In this document: piece after piece, positions 1 to 8,580 of the stretch | Position numbering within the stretch: position 1 is the first letter of the stretch | Layout: the number at the start of each line of letters is the position of its first letter | Assembly (NCBI GenBank): GCA_964466195.1 | Contig: CAYXMQ010000001.1 | Span: 1-64,000 of the forward strand | Reading direction: 5' to 3' | DNA length: 64,000 nucleotides | Source of the DNA: PFJX01 sp964466195 | Lineage (GTDB): Bacteria; Pseudomonadota; Gammaproteobacteria; Burkholderiales; Thiobacillaceae | Notes under the pieces: model-generated | The model's input: only the letters and a program-made list of their open reading frames with translations | Told to the model about the DNA's origin: nothing | The model's database searches: none | Made by a program: the position numbers and the translations under genes

Positions 1-366
1 TTCCCGACACCTGGGAATCCGGGGTTCATAGGAGGTTTCTCACCAGCCTGCTAAGAAGGTTGGGGCTTGGCATGGGCGGCAATGCCCGTCGCGATGGACG
101 AAACGGGGATCGACTCGCCGACCTCGGAACGCGCATGCCGACCCAATAGCCGCCTGCCGAACCGGCTTGAAACAATCGAGCCGGTCTTTATGGCTTTGGA
201 GTGCGCCGAACTATTCGCCGTGCTTTCTTATCAGCGCCTTGCGTACCTTAACACCGCCCGCAAAGACGCTGCACCGATTGCCGTAACCGGCGGGCGCGCA
301 ACGTCGTGAGGCCATGGACGGGGGAAAAGACTGGTAAAGCATGGCAGCCGCAAGGCATGCAGTCGG
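1..366. other. Left flank with no supported gene
   Basis: I find no reading frame here with a recognisable domain. Short open frames exist on both strands, but none has a convincing ribosome binding site or a composition that sets it apart from a shadow. It probably belongs to the host chromosome outside the mobile element, because the putative attachment site lies to its right. Confidence 0.4.
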
Positions 367-555
367 CTACGGTTTTTCGCTGGCTCCGACCAACGCCTTG
401 ACGCCGCTGGCAGCCACATCGACGGTCGTCGAGGCGACCGTCGCCGTTACTTTCAGCGTGGTAGCCGCCACGCTCACCGCCGCATCGGCAACCGCCACGA
501 CGGCGCAGCCGCTGGTCGAAAAGGCCAGGAACAGGACGATCGGGTAATAACGCAT
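367..555 (-). CDS. Small lipoprotein, host chromosome
   Basis: The protein begins MRYYPIVLFLAFSTSGC, a short basic start, a hydrophobic stretch and a lipobox-like TSGC, so it should be lipid-anchored in the envelope. The mature part is almost all Ala, Val, Thr and Ser, in a repetitive pattern reminiscent of small proteobacterial lipoproteins annotated only as a lipoprotein family. I chose the ATG at 555 because it gives a clean signal sequence; an upstream start would add nine residues. It lies outside the predicted left attachment site and so is probably chromosomal. Function unknown. Confidence 0.5.
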   Translation of the reverse strand: MRYYPIVLFLAFSTSGCAVVAVADAAVSVAATTLKVTATVASTTVDVAASGVKALVGASEKP

Positions 556-697
556 GGAGGAAAGCTCGGATTTGCCAGGCACGCAGCGTACCGGGAATAC
601 ATCGGCACGCGAAGTGAAAACGCCGAGCCGGCCAGAGCGCGGTAAATTTCAGAACGAAATACCGCTACTAGGTTTCTGTTTAGACATGTGGAATTCT

Positions 698-746
698 TGG
701 TGGCCAGAGGCGGAATCGAACCGTCGACACGCGGATTTTCAAACCC
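698..746 (-). other. attL: Putative attL: 3' half of a tRNA-Phe gene
   Basis: Read on the minus strand, this stretch runs from an anticodon loop TTGAAAA through GTGTCG, a T loop TTCGATT and an acceptor end TCTGGCCACCA, which fits the 3' half of proteobacterial tRNA-Phe (GAA). To the right the similarity stops: there is no D arm or 5' acceptor strand, so it cannot be a working tRNA. One T-stem pair is mismatched. tRNA 3' ends are classic integrase targets, and the integrase starts about 160 bases away. If this reading is right, the intact tRNA-Phe gene lies at the far right end of the element. Confidence 0.65.
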
Positions 747-905
747 ATTTCCACGTCCTTAACCAAGATGCATATAGCGCAATATATCTATACATAACAA
801 CATGTTAGAGTTATATTGACCTTAACGGGGTTACACGAAAAACACCTTAATTTCACCTATTCTGTAACCCCGGCGTAACCCCAGAACGGAGTCCGGAGGT
901 CAATA

Positions 906-2258
906 GTGGGTAAACAATTCAACTTCACAAAAGCAGCGCTGGATGCCTTGCCGTTACCTGCAGAAGGCACGCGTCTGGTCTGCCACGATACGAAAACAAC
1001 AGGTCTGCAGATCCGTGTCAGCGCAAGCGGGGTGAAAACCTTCTCAGTTTATCGGCGGATCAAGGGCGGTAGTCCAGAACGAGTCACGCTGGGCCGGTAT
1101 CCTGAGATGAGTATTGAGCAGGCACGGCGTAAGTCAGCCGAGATCAATGCCGCCATCGAGTTCGGAGCCAACCCTGCGGAGGTGAAACGGGCTCACAAGG
1201 GGGAACAAACCTTTGGTGATCTCTTCAAGGAATATCTCGGACGGCACGCCAAGACGCACAAGCGCACCTGGGAAGATGACGAGCAGCGCTATCAGCAATA
1301 TCTGCAAAAATCGCTAGGCTCAAAAAAACTGTCCAGCATCACCCGGCAAAGCATTGCCCTGATTCATTCAGATATCACCAAGGCAGGCCACCCCGTTGTC
1401 GCCAACCGAGTCTTGGCCCTGATTTCAACCGTATTCGGCCGCACCCTGGAATGGGGGCTGGTGGAGAACAACCCGGCACGCGGCATCCGGCGCAACCCGG
1501 AAAAAAGCCGGGATCGTTTCCTGCAGTCCAATGAACTGCCCCGCTTTTTCGCATCACTGGCGGAAGAACCCAATTCCATCGTGCGTGACTATTTTCTTCT
1601 GTCCCTGCTGACCGGCGCACGGCGCAGCAATGTGCTGGCCATGCGTTGGGCTGATATCAACCTCGATGAGGGTATCTGGCGCATTCCGGAGACCAAGAAC
1701 GGTACACCGCAAAATGTCACGCTCTCACCGGAAGCGCTCGCCATATTGGGTAACCGTCGGGATACCGCCGAAAAAAACGCGACCTACGTTTTCCCAAGTC
1801 ATGGCAAGACCGGGCATCTCATGGAGCCCCATAAGGGCTGGCTGCGAATATTCGATCGGGACGAACTCACCCAGTTGATCGAAAGGATTGAAGCGGAAGG
1901 AGGTCACTTTGCTGAAACCACCTACTCGGGGACAGGTGACCCAATACCCGAGTCCATCGAAACGAAGCTCACACGGGCACGGATGGTGGCAAAGCAAGCT
2001 GGCATCAACATCGATGATGTGCGCATCCAAAACCTGCGCATTCACGACCTGCGCCGCACCCTTGGAAGCTGGCAGGCCAAGACCGGCGCTTCCATGGCGA
2101 TCATCGGTAAGAGCCTGAACCACAAGAGTCAGCAAACGACAGCCATCTACGCCCGGCTCGACCTGGACCCGGTACGCCAGTCTGTGAACACAGCGACGAC
2201 CGCTATGCTCGATGCGGCCAGGATCAAGAGGCATCCGCCAAGTCCGTCAGCCGAATAA
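906..2258 (+). CDS. int: Tyrosine recombinase/integrase of the ICE
   Basis: Site-specific recombinase that would insert and excise the element at the tRNA-Phe site. Residues 1-95 form the N-terminal arm-binding domain usual in P4-type integrases, followed by a core-binding domain (about 100-200) and a catalytic domain. Catalytic residues are visible: R239 (TGARR), K264, H380-x-x-R383 (HDLRR), H406 (LNHK) and the nucleophile Y415 (AIYARL). An insertion of about 60 residues (310-370) precedes the HxxR box. The length, 450 residues, is normal for the family. The GTG start at 906 has a GGAGG box seven bases upstream. The 80 or so bases before the gene are AT-rich. Confidence 0.93.
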   Translation: MGKQFNFTKAALDALPLPAEGTRLVCHDTKTTGLQIRVSASGVKTFSVYRRIKGGSPERVTLGRYPEMSIEQARRKSAEINAAIEFGANPAEVKRAHKGEQTFGDLFKEYLGRHAKTHKRTWEDDEQRYQQYLQKSLGSKKLSSITRQSIALIHSDITKAGHPVVANRVLALISTVFGRTLEWGLVENNPARGIRRNPEKSRDRFLQSNELPRFFASLAEEPNSIVRDYFLLSLLTGARRSNVLAMRWADINLDEGIWRIPETKNGTPQNVTLSPEALAILGNRRDTAEKNATYVFPSHGKTGHLMEPHKGWLRIFDRDELTQLIERIEAEGGHFAETTYSGTGDPIPESIETKLTRARMVAKQAGINIDDVRIQNLRIHDLRRTLGSWQAKTGASMAIIGKSLNHKSQQTTAIYARLDLDPVRQSVNTATTAMLDAARIKRHPPSPSAE

Positions 2259-2407
2259 AGCAAGCTTGCTGTTTCCCGCCGCCATTTCTTGCCCTCATCT
2301 GGGCCTTCATCTTTTCATTCGACAAATGCTCATGGCACCCAGTCCCGGGCTGTGCTACGTTCAGCAAAACAATGCTTTTTTCCTGAAAATAATTGCCCAA
2401 TAGATTG

Positions 2408-3025
2408 ATGCAACCAATTGATCAAAAGATACTTTCAAGGATATATGGACGCGGCAGGGGGTGGGCGTTCACCAAGATTGACTTCGTTGCCGAGTTTGGC
2501 GAGGTCAACATCCATCAGGCGCTTTCCAGCCTGGCCAAAATCGGCACCATTCGTCGGGTCTGCCATGGCGTCTATGATTACCCTCGCTATAGCGAGTTGC
2601 TGGGCCAGACCCTGAGTCCGGATGTCGATCAGGTGGCTCAGGCACTGGCGCGCAAGTTCAACTGGCGCATCCTGCCTTCCGGCGACACGGCCCTGAACCA
2701 GTTGGGACTTTCCACGCAGGTGCCCGGCAAGTGGGTCTATCTCTCCGATGGTCCAAGCCGTGAATACGCGACTGGGGAAAACGGCGAGCAGACTTTGGCC
2801 TTCAGGAAATCCGCCTTGAAAGACACGGGGTTCAAATATCGGGAAAGCGGCCTGCTGGTGCAGGCCCTGAAAGCACTGGGCAAGGAGCATGTCGATCAGT
2901 CCGTCATCGAGACATTGCGTCAACAGCTGGCCCCGCTTCTCCGCGAACGCATCCTCAAGGACACCCGCGCGGTGACCGGCTGGGTTTACCAGATCATCAA
3001 GCAGGTATGCCGGGAGGCTGACTGA
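2408..3025 (+). CDS. AbiEi-like antitoxin (DUF6088-type)
   Basis: About 205 residues with an N-terminal winged-helix-like region (ILSRIYGRGRGWAFT, then HQALSSLAKIGTIRRV and GVYDYP), typical of AbiEi-type antitoxins that bind DNA and repress their own operon. The C-terminal part would neutralise the toxin. The stop overlaps the start of the AbiEii-like gene (TGATG), the usual antitoxin-toxin coupling. I chose the ATG at 2408; a TTG at 2393 would add five residues. The family forms type IV toxin-antitoxin pairs that act in abortive infection or element maintenance. Confidence 0.8.
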   Translation: MQPIDQKILSRIYGRGRGWAFTKIDFVAEFGEVNIHQALSSLAKIGTIRRVCHGVYDYPRYSELLGQTLSPDVDQVAQALARKFNWRILPSGDTALNQLGLSTQVPGKWVYLSDGPSREYATGENGEQTLAFRKSALKDTGFKYRESGLLVQALKALGKEHVDQSVIETLRQQLAPLLRERILKDTRAVTGWVYQIIKQVCREAD

Positions 3026-4050
3026 TGGACAGGGTAGCCCGACTTGCGGCGGCGGAGCGCAGTGCGCTGTTTTCCGAGACGGCGGCGCGGATGCGCACGA
3101 CCCCGGCGGTGGTGGAAAAGGATTTCTGGGTGACCTGGGTGCTCGACCGCTTGTTTCAACAGCCGGGGCTTGCACGCCTGTTGATGTTCAAGGGCGGCAC
3201 CAGCCTCTCGAAGGTGTATCGCTTGATCGAGCGGTTTTCGGAAGATATTGACCTGATTCTCGATTGGCGCGTGCTGGGAGGCGAAGATCCGCTGGCCGAG
3301 CGTTCCAAGGCGCAGCAGGAGAAGCTGAACGAGGCGATCAATGTGCAGGCGCTGGCGTATATCGGCGGCGAGTTACTGACCCGGGTGGCGGCGGCATTGG
3401 GCGATGTTTGTCGTTGCGAGATCGAGAAAACCGATCCGCACGTCATCAACATTCGCTATCCCGGCGCGTTTCCCGATCGCTATTTACGCCCCGAGGTGCG
3501 CCTGGAAATCGGTCCGCTGGCTTCCTGGCTGCCGCATGAAGAGCAGTTGATCAGTTGCTATGCCGCCGAAGCATTTCCCCAGGTATTTGCAAGACGGGAA
3601 TGTCCGGTCAGGGTGATCAGGGCGGAACGGACATTCTGGGAGAAGGCGACGATTCTGCATCACGAGGCACACCGTCCCGAGGGCAGCCCGCAGCCACCGC
3701 GCTATTCTCGCCACTACTACGACCTGGCCAAGATGGTCGAGTCTCCGGTCAAGGCTGCCGCGTTGGCGGACACGGCGTTGTTGGCCGACGTGGTGTTGTT
3801 CAAACAGCGCTTTTATCCGCGAGGTTGGGCGCACTATGACCAGGCGCAGCCGGGAACCTTCCGCCTGGTGCCAACAGGGACAGTGTTGGCGACGGTCGAA
3901 GCCGACTACCGGGCTATGGAAAATATGATTTTCGGCGAAGTGCCCACGTTGGACAGGATCATGACCATCCTTCGCGAACTTGAGAACGAGATAAACGGAA
4001 AGAACTTACCTGACCCAAACGGAGAGACTGATGAAAGCCCGATCTCATGA
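3025..4050 (+). CDS. AbiEii/AbiGii-family nucleotidyltransferase toxin
   Basis: A 341-residue protein with the signature of AbiEii-type nucleotidyltransferases: EKDFW at 31-35, the GGTSLSK motif at 57-63 and a metal-binding SEDIDL at 72-77. Known members transfer nucleotides to tRNA or other targets, arresting growth unless held in check. The start overlaps the stop of the AbiEi-like gene by one base, so the pair is translationally coupled. The 3' end overlaps the following HigA-like gene by 20 bases, which suggests a three-gene operon. Length is near the usual family size and the active-site residues are intact. Confidence 0.85.
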   Translation: MDRVARLAAAERSALFSETAARMRTTPAVVEKDFWVTWVLDRLFQQPGLARLLMFKGGTSLSKVYRLIERFSEDIDLILDWRVLGGEDPLAERSKAQQEKLNEAINVQALAYIGGELLTRVAAALGDVCRCEIEKTDPHVINIRYPGAFPDRYLRPEVRLEIGPLASWLPHEEQLISCYAAEAFPQVFARRECPVRVIRAERTFWEKATILHHEAHRPEGSPQPPRYSRHYYDLAKMVESPVKAAALADTALLADVVLFKQRFYPRGWAHYDQAQPGTFRLVPTGTVLATVEADYRAMENMIFGEVPTLDRIMTILRELENEINGKNLPDPNGETDESPIS

Positions 4051-4351
4051 TGACGCCACGGTTGAGAGCTTTCGCCACGCCCCGAAATTGGCAGCCGCCT
4101 ATCTGAATGACGTACTGGTGGATGGCGACCTGGAAGAGTTGATGATCGCACTGCACCGGGTTTCCAGCGCCTTTGGCGGGGTGGGTGAGATCGCCCAGCA
4201 AGCCGAGCTGAACGCCAAAACGCTGTATCGAACCCTTTCCCCCAAGGGCAACCCGGAACTGCGAAGCTTGATCGCCATCTTGAAGGCGATGGGTTTTCGT
4301 TTGGCCATTGAACCTTTGGTTCATGACGACGACCCGCATATGCCTGCCTGA
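4031..4351 (+). CDS. HigA-like helix-turn-helix antitoxin or regulator
   Basis: A 106-residue protein of the addiction-module antidote type: an N-terminal LAAAYLNDVLVDGD and a helix-turn-helix centred on IAQQAELNAKTLYRTLSPKG, followed by LRSLIAILKAMGFRLAIEP. These antitoxins usually pair with a RelE/HigB-type toxin, but no such toxin lies beside it; the upstream partner is the AbiEii-like gene, which it overlaps. It could act as an extra repressor of the AbiE pair or be an orphan antitoxin. A relic of the same C-terminus is found at 14141-14197. Confidence 0.75.
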   Translation: MKARSHDDATVESFRHAPKLAAAYLNDVLVDGDLEELMIALHRVSSAFGGVGEIAQQAELNAKTLYRTLSPKGNPELRSLIAILKAMGFRLAIEPLVHDDDPHMPA

Positions 4352-4581
4352 AGGTTTACGCGCGGAATGTTGAAATGACCGAAGTCAGATCAGTCAGCAG
4401 ACATTGGGTGGTGAACTTGGAATGAGTGCTGCTCGGCCACTGCGGTCATTGAAGGTATGAAACTTGAACGGCAGCAGCACTTCGTATTGCCGCCATTCGT
4501 TCACTTCCAGCAGGAAATTTTTGCCGACGAATCCATTCGGCCACTTAGCGAAAACTGCTACTCACCCCCGAGGGCTCCCAA

Positions 4582-5649
4582 TTAGGGAAGCAGCTCGTTA
4601 AGTAGAGCCCAGTTTACGAAGAATGATTCCATTGTGTCGTCAACAAGCGATACAACAACAATACAACCCAGTTCCCCTGCGCCTATCACAAACTCAACAG
4701 CCTTAATCCCCTTTACAAGTTGACGCTTCTGTAATTGGTGAAGTGGCAATTGATGCAACGATAGTAGGCTTGCAACGACACCCTGGCGGTTTCCATGGTA
4801 TTCACGTTTTGTTGAATTCTTGTCAACAATACGCTCCGGGTGTGCGATGACCAAACCATTTTTCCCGCAAGCAACAACCAAATATTCTGCACATGCTGCC
4901 AATGCTTTTGAACTGTGAGTGAAAGATAATAGTGCGTTACTCACTTCATTACTCACTAAACCAATATCATTTGGCCGGCAATGATAACCATAAATGTTAA
5001 GTGCCCCGGATTGTTTGAAAGAGCTTGTGTTTATGAAGAACAAATGAACCCCTTTCCCTGCCGCACATTCAGTTATGGATATTATTGCAATGTAATTCTT
5101 GCATAACGAGGCGCTGTAGATGTGTTCGTAAGTCCCGTGGCTATCAAGTTCAACAATTTCGGCAAGCGTACAGTCTTTGTCTGCATCATTGATATAAAAA
5201 AGATATTTCGGATGAACCTCGTTATCGACAGCGATTAACTGCTGGCCCTGAATCAATAGCGCGTCAATATGCTTGCGCCAATGGAATGAATTAGGATAGC
5301 AATCTGACCAATTCGTCATTTCATCTGTCAGTGAACGAGTAAATATGGTGGGTTTCTTATTTTTGACATAAAAGCCTGATATAAAAATTCTGTTCCCTAT
5401 GGTAGCCATATGAGTTTGACTAGCATCGCAATCCAAATTTGCGGGAAGGGTCCAGCAATGCACAGAGACGCTTCCATCCGCTCTTGCAAGATGAAGCACC
5501 CTTTTTTCTTGATCAAGAAACAGTAACCCTTCATCCCATTTAGTCCACACGGTTGCGTGATAGTCAGAAAGGCTGCGCAGATAAACCAATTCACCATCCA
5601 ATACAGTGGCGAGATGGGGGGAATTGTTATGAGGTGTGATCAGAAGCAA
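4582..5649 (-). CDS. Hypothetical protein, 355 residues, AT-rich gene
   Basis: I do not recognise a family. The protein is soluble, with no signal peptide or membrane segment. Repeated strand-like stretches (for example VLDGELVYLRSL, GLLFLDQEKRVLHLAR, RIFISGFYV) could suggest a beta-propeller-like fold, but that is only an impression. The gene is visibly AT-richer than its neighbours, as is the next gene upstream on the same strand, so the two probably arrived together from another source. The gap to that gene is about 150 bases. Confidence 0.6.
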   Translation of the reverse strand: MLLITPHNNSPHLATVLDGELVYLRSLSDYHATVWTKWDEGLLFLDQEKRVLHLARADGSVSVHCWTLPANLDCDASQTHMATIGNRIFISGFYVKNKKPTIFTRSLTDEMTNWSDCYPNSFHWRKHIDALLIQGQQLIAVDNEVHPKYLFYINDADKDCTLAEIVELDSHGTYEHIYSASLCKNYIAIISITECAAGKGVHLFFINTSSFKQSGALNIYGYHCRPNDIGLVSNEVSNALLSFTHSSKALAACAEYLVVACGKNGLVIAHPERIVDKNSTKREYHGNRQGVVASLLSLHQLPLHQLQKRQLVKGIKAVEFVIGAGELGCIVVVSLVDDTMESFFVNWALLNELLP

Positions 5650-5797
5650 GATTATCTCCGCTTTCTTGGCTCTCGTTGTTGGTAAGATTTATGGGTTATG
5701 CGGCAGCAAATCGTCGAATTACATTACAACTTTCGCCCCAATATTCAACCGATTCTAAAAATTAAATTCAACCCAAAAGATATTGATGCCGGATATT

Positions 5798-6406
5798 TCA
5801 TAGCAACTTGAGTTGTTTGCTTGTTATTGGAACGCCAATTTGTGCCAATACCTCTCTGATTGATGTTTGAGAACGCATGGCGAACTCTGTAAAATTTGCT
5901 CGAATATATGTTTCCATTGAACGGGCGTCAGATTCAGCCCCAAAACAATAGATCGCAAATGGGAACCAAGGGCCATTCCCTCGTGTTGCTACAGCACCAA
6001 GATTCCGGTTGTGTTGTGCAACTCGATGCCAAACATCAGAAGAGTAACCGACGTAAACTTGACCATGAGGGTTGACTAAGCCGTAAACAAATCTAAAACG
6101 TCTGAATGCTTGTTGAACATCGATTGAAAATTCATTACTGTGTGCTTGATGTATTTTTGTTTTTGCAATTGCGTCAGTTTCTTCAAGATATTTCGATTCG
6201 TTTAATACACCCGTATTGGCATGGATTCTAACTTGCTCTTCTGAAAGCGGGCGAAGCAGTGATAATTTTCCAAGACGAGAACGTATTGCAAGCTCTGACC
6301 GCCCAAGTAGTTTGGCCAATTTGCTAATGTCACATTCAGAATGGAACGCATTATTAAGTACGGCATTATCCGCCTCAGTCCAAGGTTCATGGGATCTGCT
6401 ACTCAT
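5798..6406 (-). CDS. GIY-YIG nuclease-like protein with SANT/Myb-like N-terminus
   Basis: From the ATG at 6406 the protein is 202 residues. Its N-terminal part (EPWTEADNAVLNNAF, then LAKLLGRSELAIRSRLGKL) resembles a SANT/Myb-type DNA-binding helix bundle. The C-terminal half has a GIY-YIG-like pattern: FVYGLVNPHGQVYVG, then HRVAQHNRN, and a later glutamate in SMETYIRANF. GIY-YIG domains cut DNA in repair, homing and restriction. The frame is open up to 6640, but that extension has no domain character, so I prefer the inner start. AT-rich like the 355-residue gene downstream. Substrate unknown. Confidence 0.6.
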   Translation of the reverse strand: MSSRSHEPWTEADNAVLNNAFHSECDISKLAKLLGRSELAIRSRLGKLSLLRPLSEEQVRIHANTGVLNESKYLEETDAIAKTKIHQAHSNEFSIDVQQAFRRFRFVYGLVNPHGQVYVGYSSDVWHRVAQHNRNLGAVATRGNGPWFPFAIYCFGAESDARSMETYIRANFTEFAMRSQTSIREVLAQIGVPITSKQLKLL

Positions 6407-6812
6407 ACTGTTAGTAACATTTCCAATGTGGCAAGCATGTATATCAACGATTAAACCCTGCGAGTTTAAAGGCCGCGGCCATGACTCCATCCCTCTTATC
6501 TGAGTTCTTTCGGATATACCGTTGGTTATTCGGTTCATGATATGGACTGACAATGACGCCTTTGCGTAGAATATCCGGGATAGCCAATGAGTCCTCATGG
6601 GTATTCGGATGATTTGAACGTTGCATAAAGCGGCAGGCATTTTTGTACATTAACTTCTCCGTTACTATCCATTGGACTCTTGACCATGCATCTAATTCTG
6701 AACCACAAATTTGGATATTGAGCCGGAGAACTACCGGAGAGCTTGCCGTCTCAGCGGGCCATACTCCTCTGATTGCCTGCGTATACTGACATTCGTGACC
6801 AAATCTGACGCC
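6407..6812. other. Divergent intergenic region before the Nudix gene cluster
   Basis: About 400 bases separate the minus-strand GIY-YIG gene from the plus-strand Nudix gene, so promoters for both should lie here. Open frames extend into it from both sides but carry no recognisable domain. I see no clear -35/-10 pair with proper spacing and no strong inverted repeat. Confidence 0.4.
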
Positions 6813-8459
6813 ATGGACGCTCTCTCCCTATCCGCTCTTCCCAGGGCGCTACCAATCCATGCTGAGGAAGGGTCGTTTCGTGAGGCCATCTCAGAGACAG
6901 AATTGCTTGGATGTGTTGTGGATTCTGCACATGAAGAGTTGGGCAAAGGTGCGCTTCAACTGGTGCGGCGTCTGTTCGAGACCCTCTCACTGCTTGACAC
7001 CCGCGAACTGGAGCTGGGGAATTGGGCCTTTGTTTCGTTCCCCGCGTATCTGTTTGGAAAATCTCTCCTGGAGTCCCTTGCAACAACCGGCCAAACCCTA
7101 TTTGATGCCGGGTACTGGCAACAGACTGGTCTTGCCCAAGCTCGCATCATCGAAGAACAACGCGACCTCCTGGCAATACTTGAAGAGCGACGAATTCGAT
7201 TCCACCCCAGCAGGGATGCGGCCCCCATACGATTTGTATATGTTGCTTGGGGCCTCATCCGTCTTGGTCGAGATTTCTTGCTTGTACATCGGGAGGACAA
7301 AACCAGACGCGATGCGAAGAACTATGTTTTTCCTGGCGGACGCCTCAACCTTCATGACTTGCCGCAGGGGAAACGAAATACCCAAAGCCTTCGTGCTCTG
7401 AATGAAAGCGATCTCGGTCTGGCCGAACAGGGGCTAAGGAATACTCTCGAACGAGAACTTTTCGAAGAACTAGCCCTTCGTTGGGGGACGGACTACCACG
7501 CTATTTTTAGGCAAAGTCTGAAGCCTTATCGCAAGCTTGAAGGCGCGTTAAACAATCACGCTTTTACACAGTACCAGATTGATCTTTACACCATTAAGTT
7601 GACTTCCCAAGGAGAAGCCCGTCTCCTGGATGAGGTCACACGCACCGAAAGACTTGAATGGTTCAGTCTGGGCGACATAGCGTCACTTCATGGTCGACCA
7701 GATGGCAAAGTCGCTTTTATCGATGCACTGCACAATGAGTTTTCTGACGCCCTTCCTGGTTTTCTTGAGGATATTCCCGACTCTAGCGGCACCCCCTATC
7801 GGATCTTTGGTGAGGCTAACGCTGTCGATATACCAGTAAATCCTGATATGCCTTTCCGGGTGGGAAAAACCGGCAAAGAGAAAGACCGTCCCATATCGCT
7901 CGACTCAGATCAACTGGCCTTGCTATGCACGCTCGTGGCACATACACGTGGAATCAAACTTGTGCCAGATGAGCACCGACTTAAACTGCTTGGTGGTGGC
8001 TGGGTTCGCTTGGCCTCGGAGAGGTCAATGCAGGTTGCTCAGAATCTGACGAATAAACTGGCCTCAAGTGGCTTGCCGTTGATTCAATTAGTTGCAGATA
8101 CGTACGCACGTATTGCCATTGACCCTAGCATCGTCTACTTCAACGAGTCCGCGTTCCTCTGCCGGCTTGACGGTTATCGGTTCCATCTTTCGCTCAGGCT
8201 TCCCACTGCACCTTGGGCTGACAACGTTCGTGTAGAAAAGTCACTGACGTTGGACACTACATTGAAGCTGGCTATAAGCACGATTCAAAGCGAAGGGCGC
8301 TTGTGGAATAGCGACAAGATGCTGGAAGGCAAAGATTTCGAACGTGAGTTGCGTGAAAAACTAGACAAAAATCTGCGTCTTGTAGGCCTTCGCAAGCTTG
8401 TCCGTACGAACCTTGACGACTATGTGATTGCAGTTCCGTCAGCAGATAGAGCCGCCTGA
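6813..8459 (+). CDS. Nudix-domain protein, first gene of a three-gene signalling cluster
   Basis: From the ATG at 6813 the protein is 548 residues; a TTG at 6711 would lengthen it. A central Nudix-like domain shows YVFPGGRLN (FPGG at 173-176) and a LERELFEEL core (R214 to E219). About 30 extra residues separate the FPGG from the RExxEE, which breaks the standard spacing. Nudix enzymes hydrolyse nucleoside diphosphate-linked compounds. The N-terminal 150 and C-terminal 200 residues match nothing I recognise. Because of its place before kinase-like and receiver-like genes, it may be a nucleotide-degrading effector or may handle a signal; that is inference. No clear ribosome binding site is visible. 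Confidence 0.75.
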   Translation: MDALSLSALPRALPIHAEEGSFREAISETELLGCVVDSAHEELGKGALQLVRRLFETLSLLDTRELELGNWAFVSFPAYLFGKSLLESLATTGQTLFDAGYWQQTGLAQARIIEEQRDLLAILEERRIRFHPSRDAAPIRFVYVAWGLIRLGRDFLLVHREDKTRRDAKNYVFPGGRLNLHDLPQGKRNTQSLRALNESDLGLAEQGLRNTLERELFEELALRWGTDYHAIFRQSLKPYRKLEGALNNHAFTQYQIDLYTIKLTSQGEARLLDEVTRTERLEWFSLGDIASLHGRPDGKVAFIDALHNEFSDALPGFLEDIPDSSGTPYRIFGEANAVDIPVNPDMPFRVGKTGKEKDRPISLDSDQLALLCTLVAHTRGIKLVPDEHRLKLLGGGWVRLASERSMQVAQNLTNKLASSGLPLIQLVADTYARIAIDPSIVYFNESAFLCRLDGYRFHLSLRLPTAPWADNVRVEKSLTLDTTLKLAISTIQSEGRLWNSDKMLEGKDFERELREKLDKNLRLVGLRKLVRTNLDDYVIAVPSADRAA

Positions 8460-8580
8460 CTTCTCCGGTATGTTTCCTCTAGCTTGCTGGAAGGGCGGTT
8501 CATCATTTGGCCTTCGATCACCATGAAGCCAGTGCTTTGATCATTTGACCGATCAATCCAACGACACCAAGCGGGCCAGA

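Noticed and set aside
698..746. Working tRNA-Phe gene
   Set aside because: The D arm and 5' acceptor strand are missing and a T-stem pair is broken.
554..808. Plus-strand open frame of 84 residues across the tRNA-Phe fragment
   Set aside because: It crosses the attachment site and contains a translated tRNA sequence, so it is not a real gene.
1725..2234. Long minus-strand open frame of 169 residues inside the integrase gene
   Set aside because: It lies entirely antisense to a convincing integrase with all catalytic residues, and the protein has no recognisable domain.
2393..2407. Upstream TTG start for the AbiEi-like antitoxin
   Set aside because: It adds only five residues and the ATG at 2408 is a stronger start.
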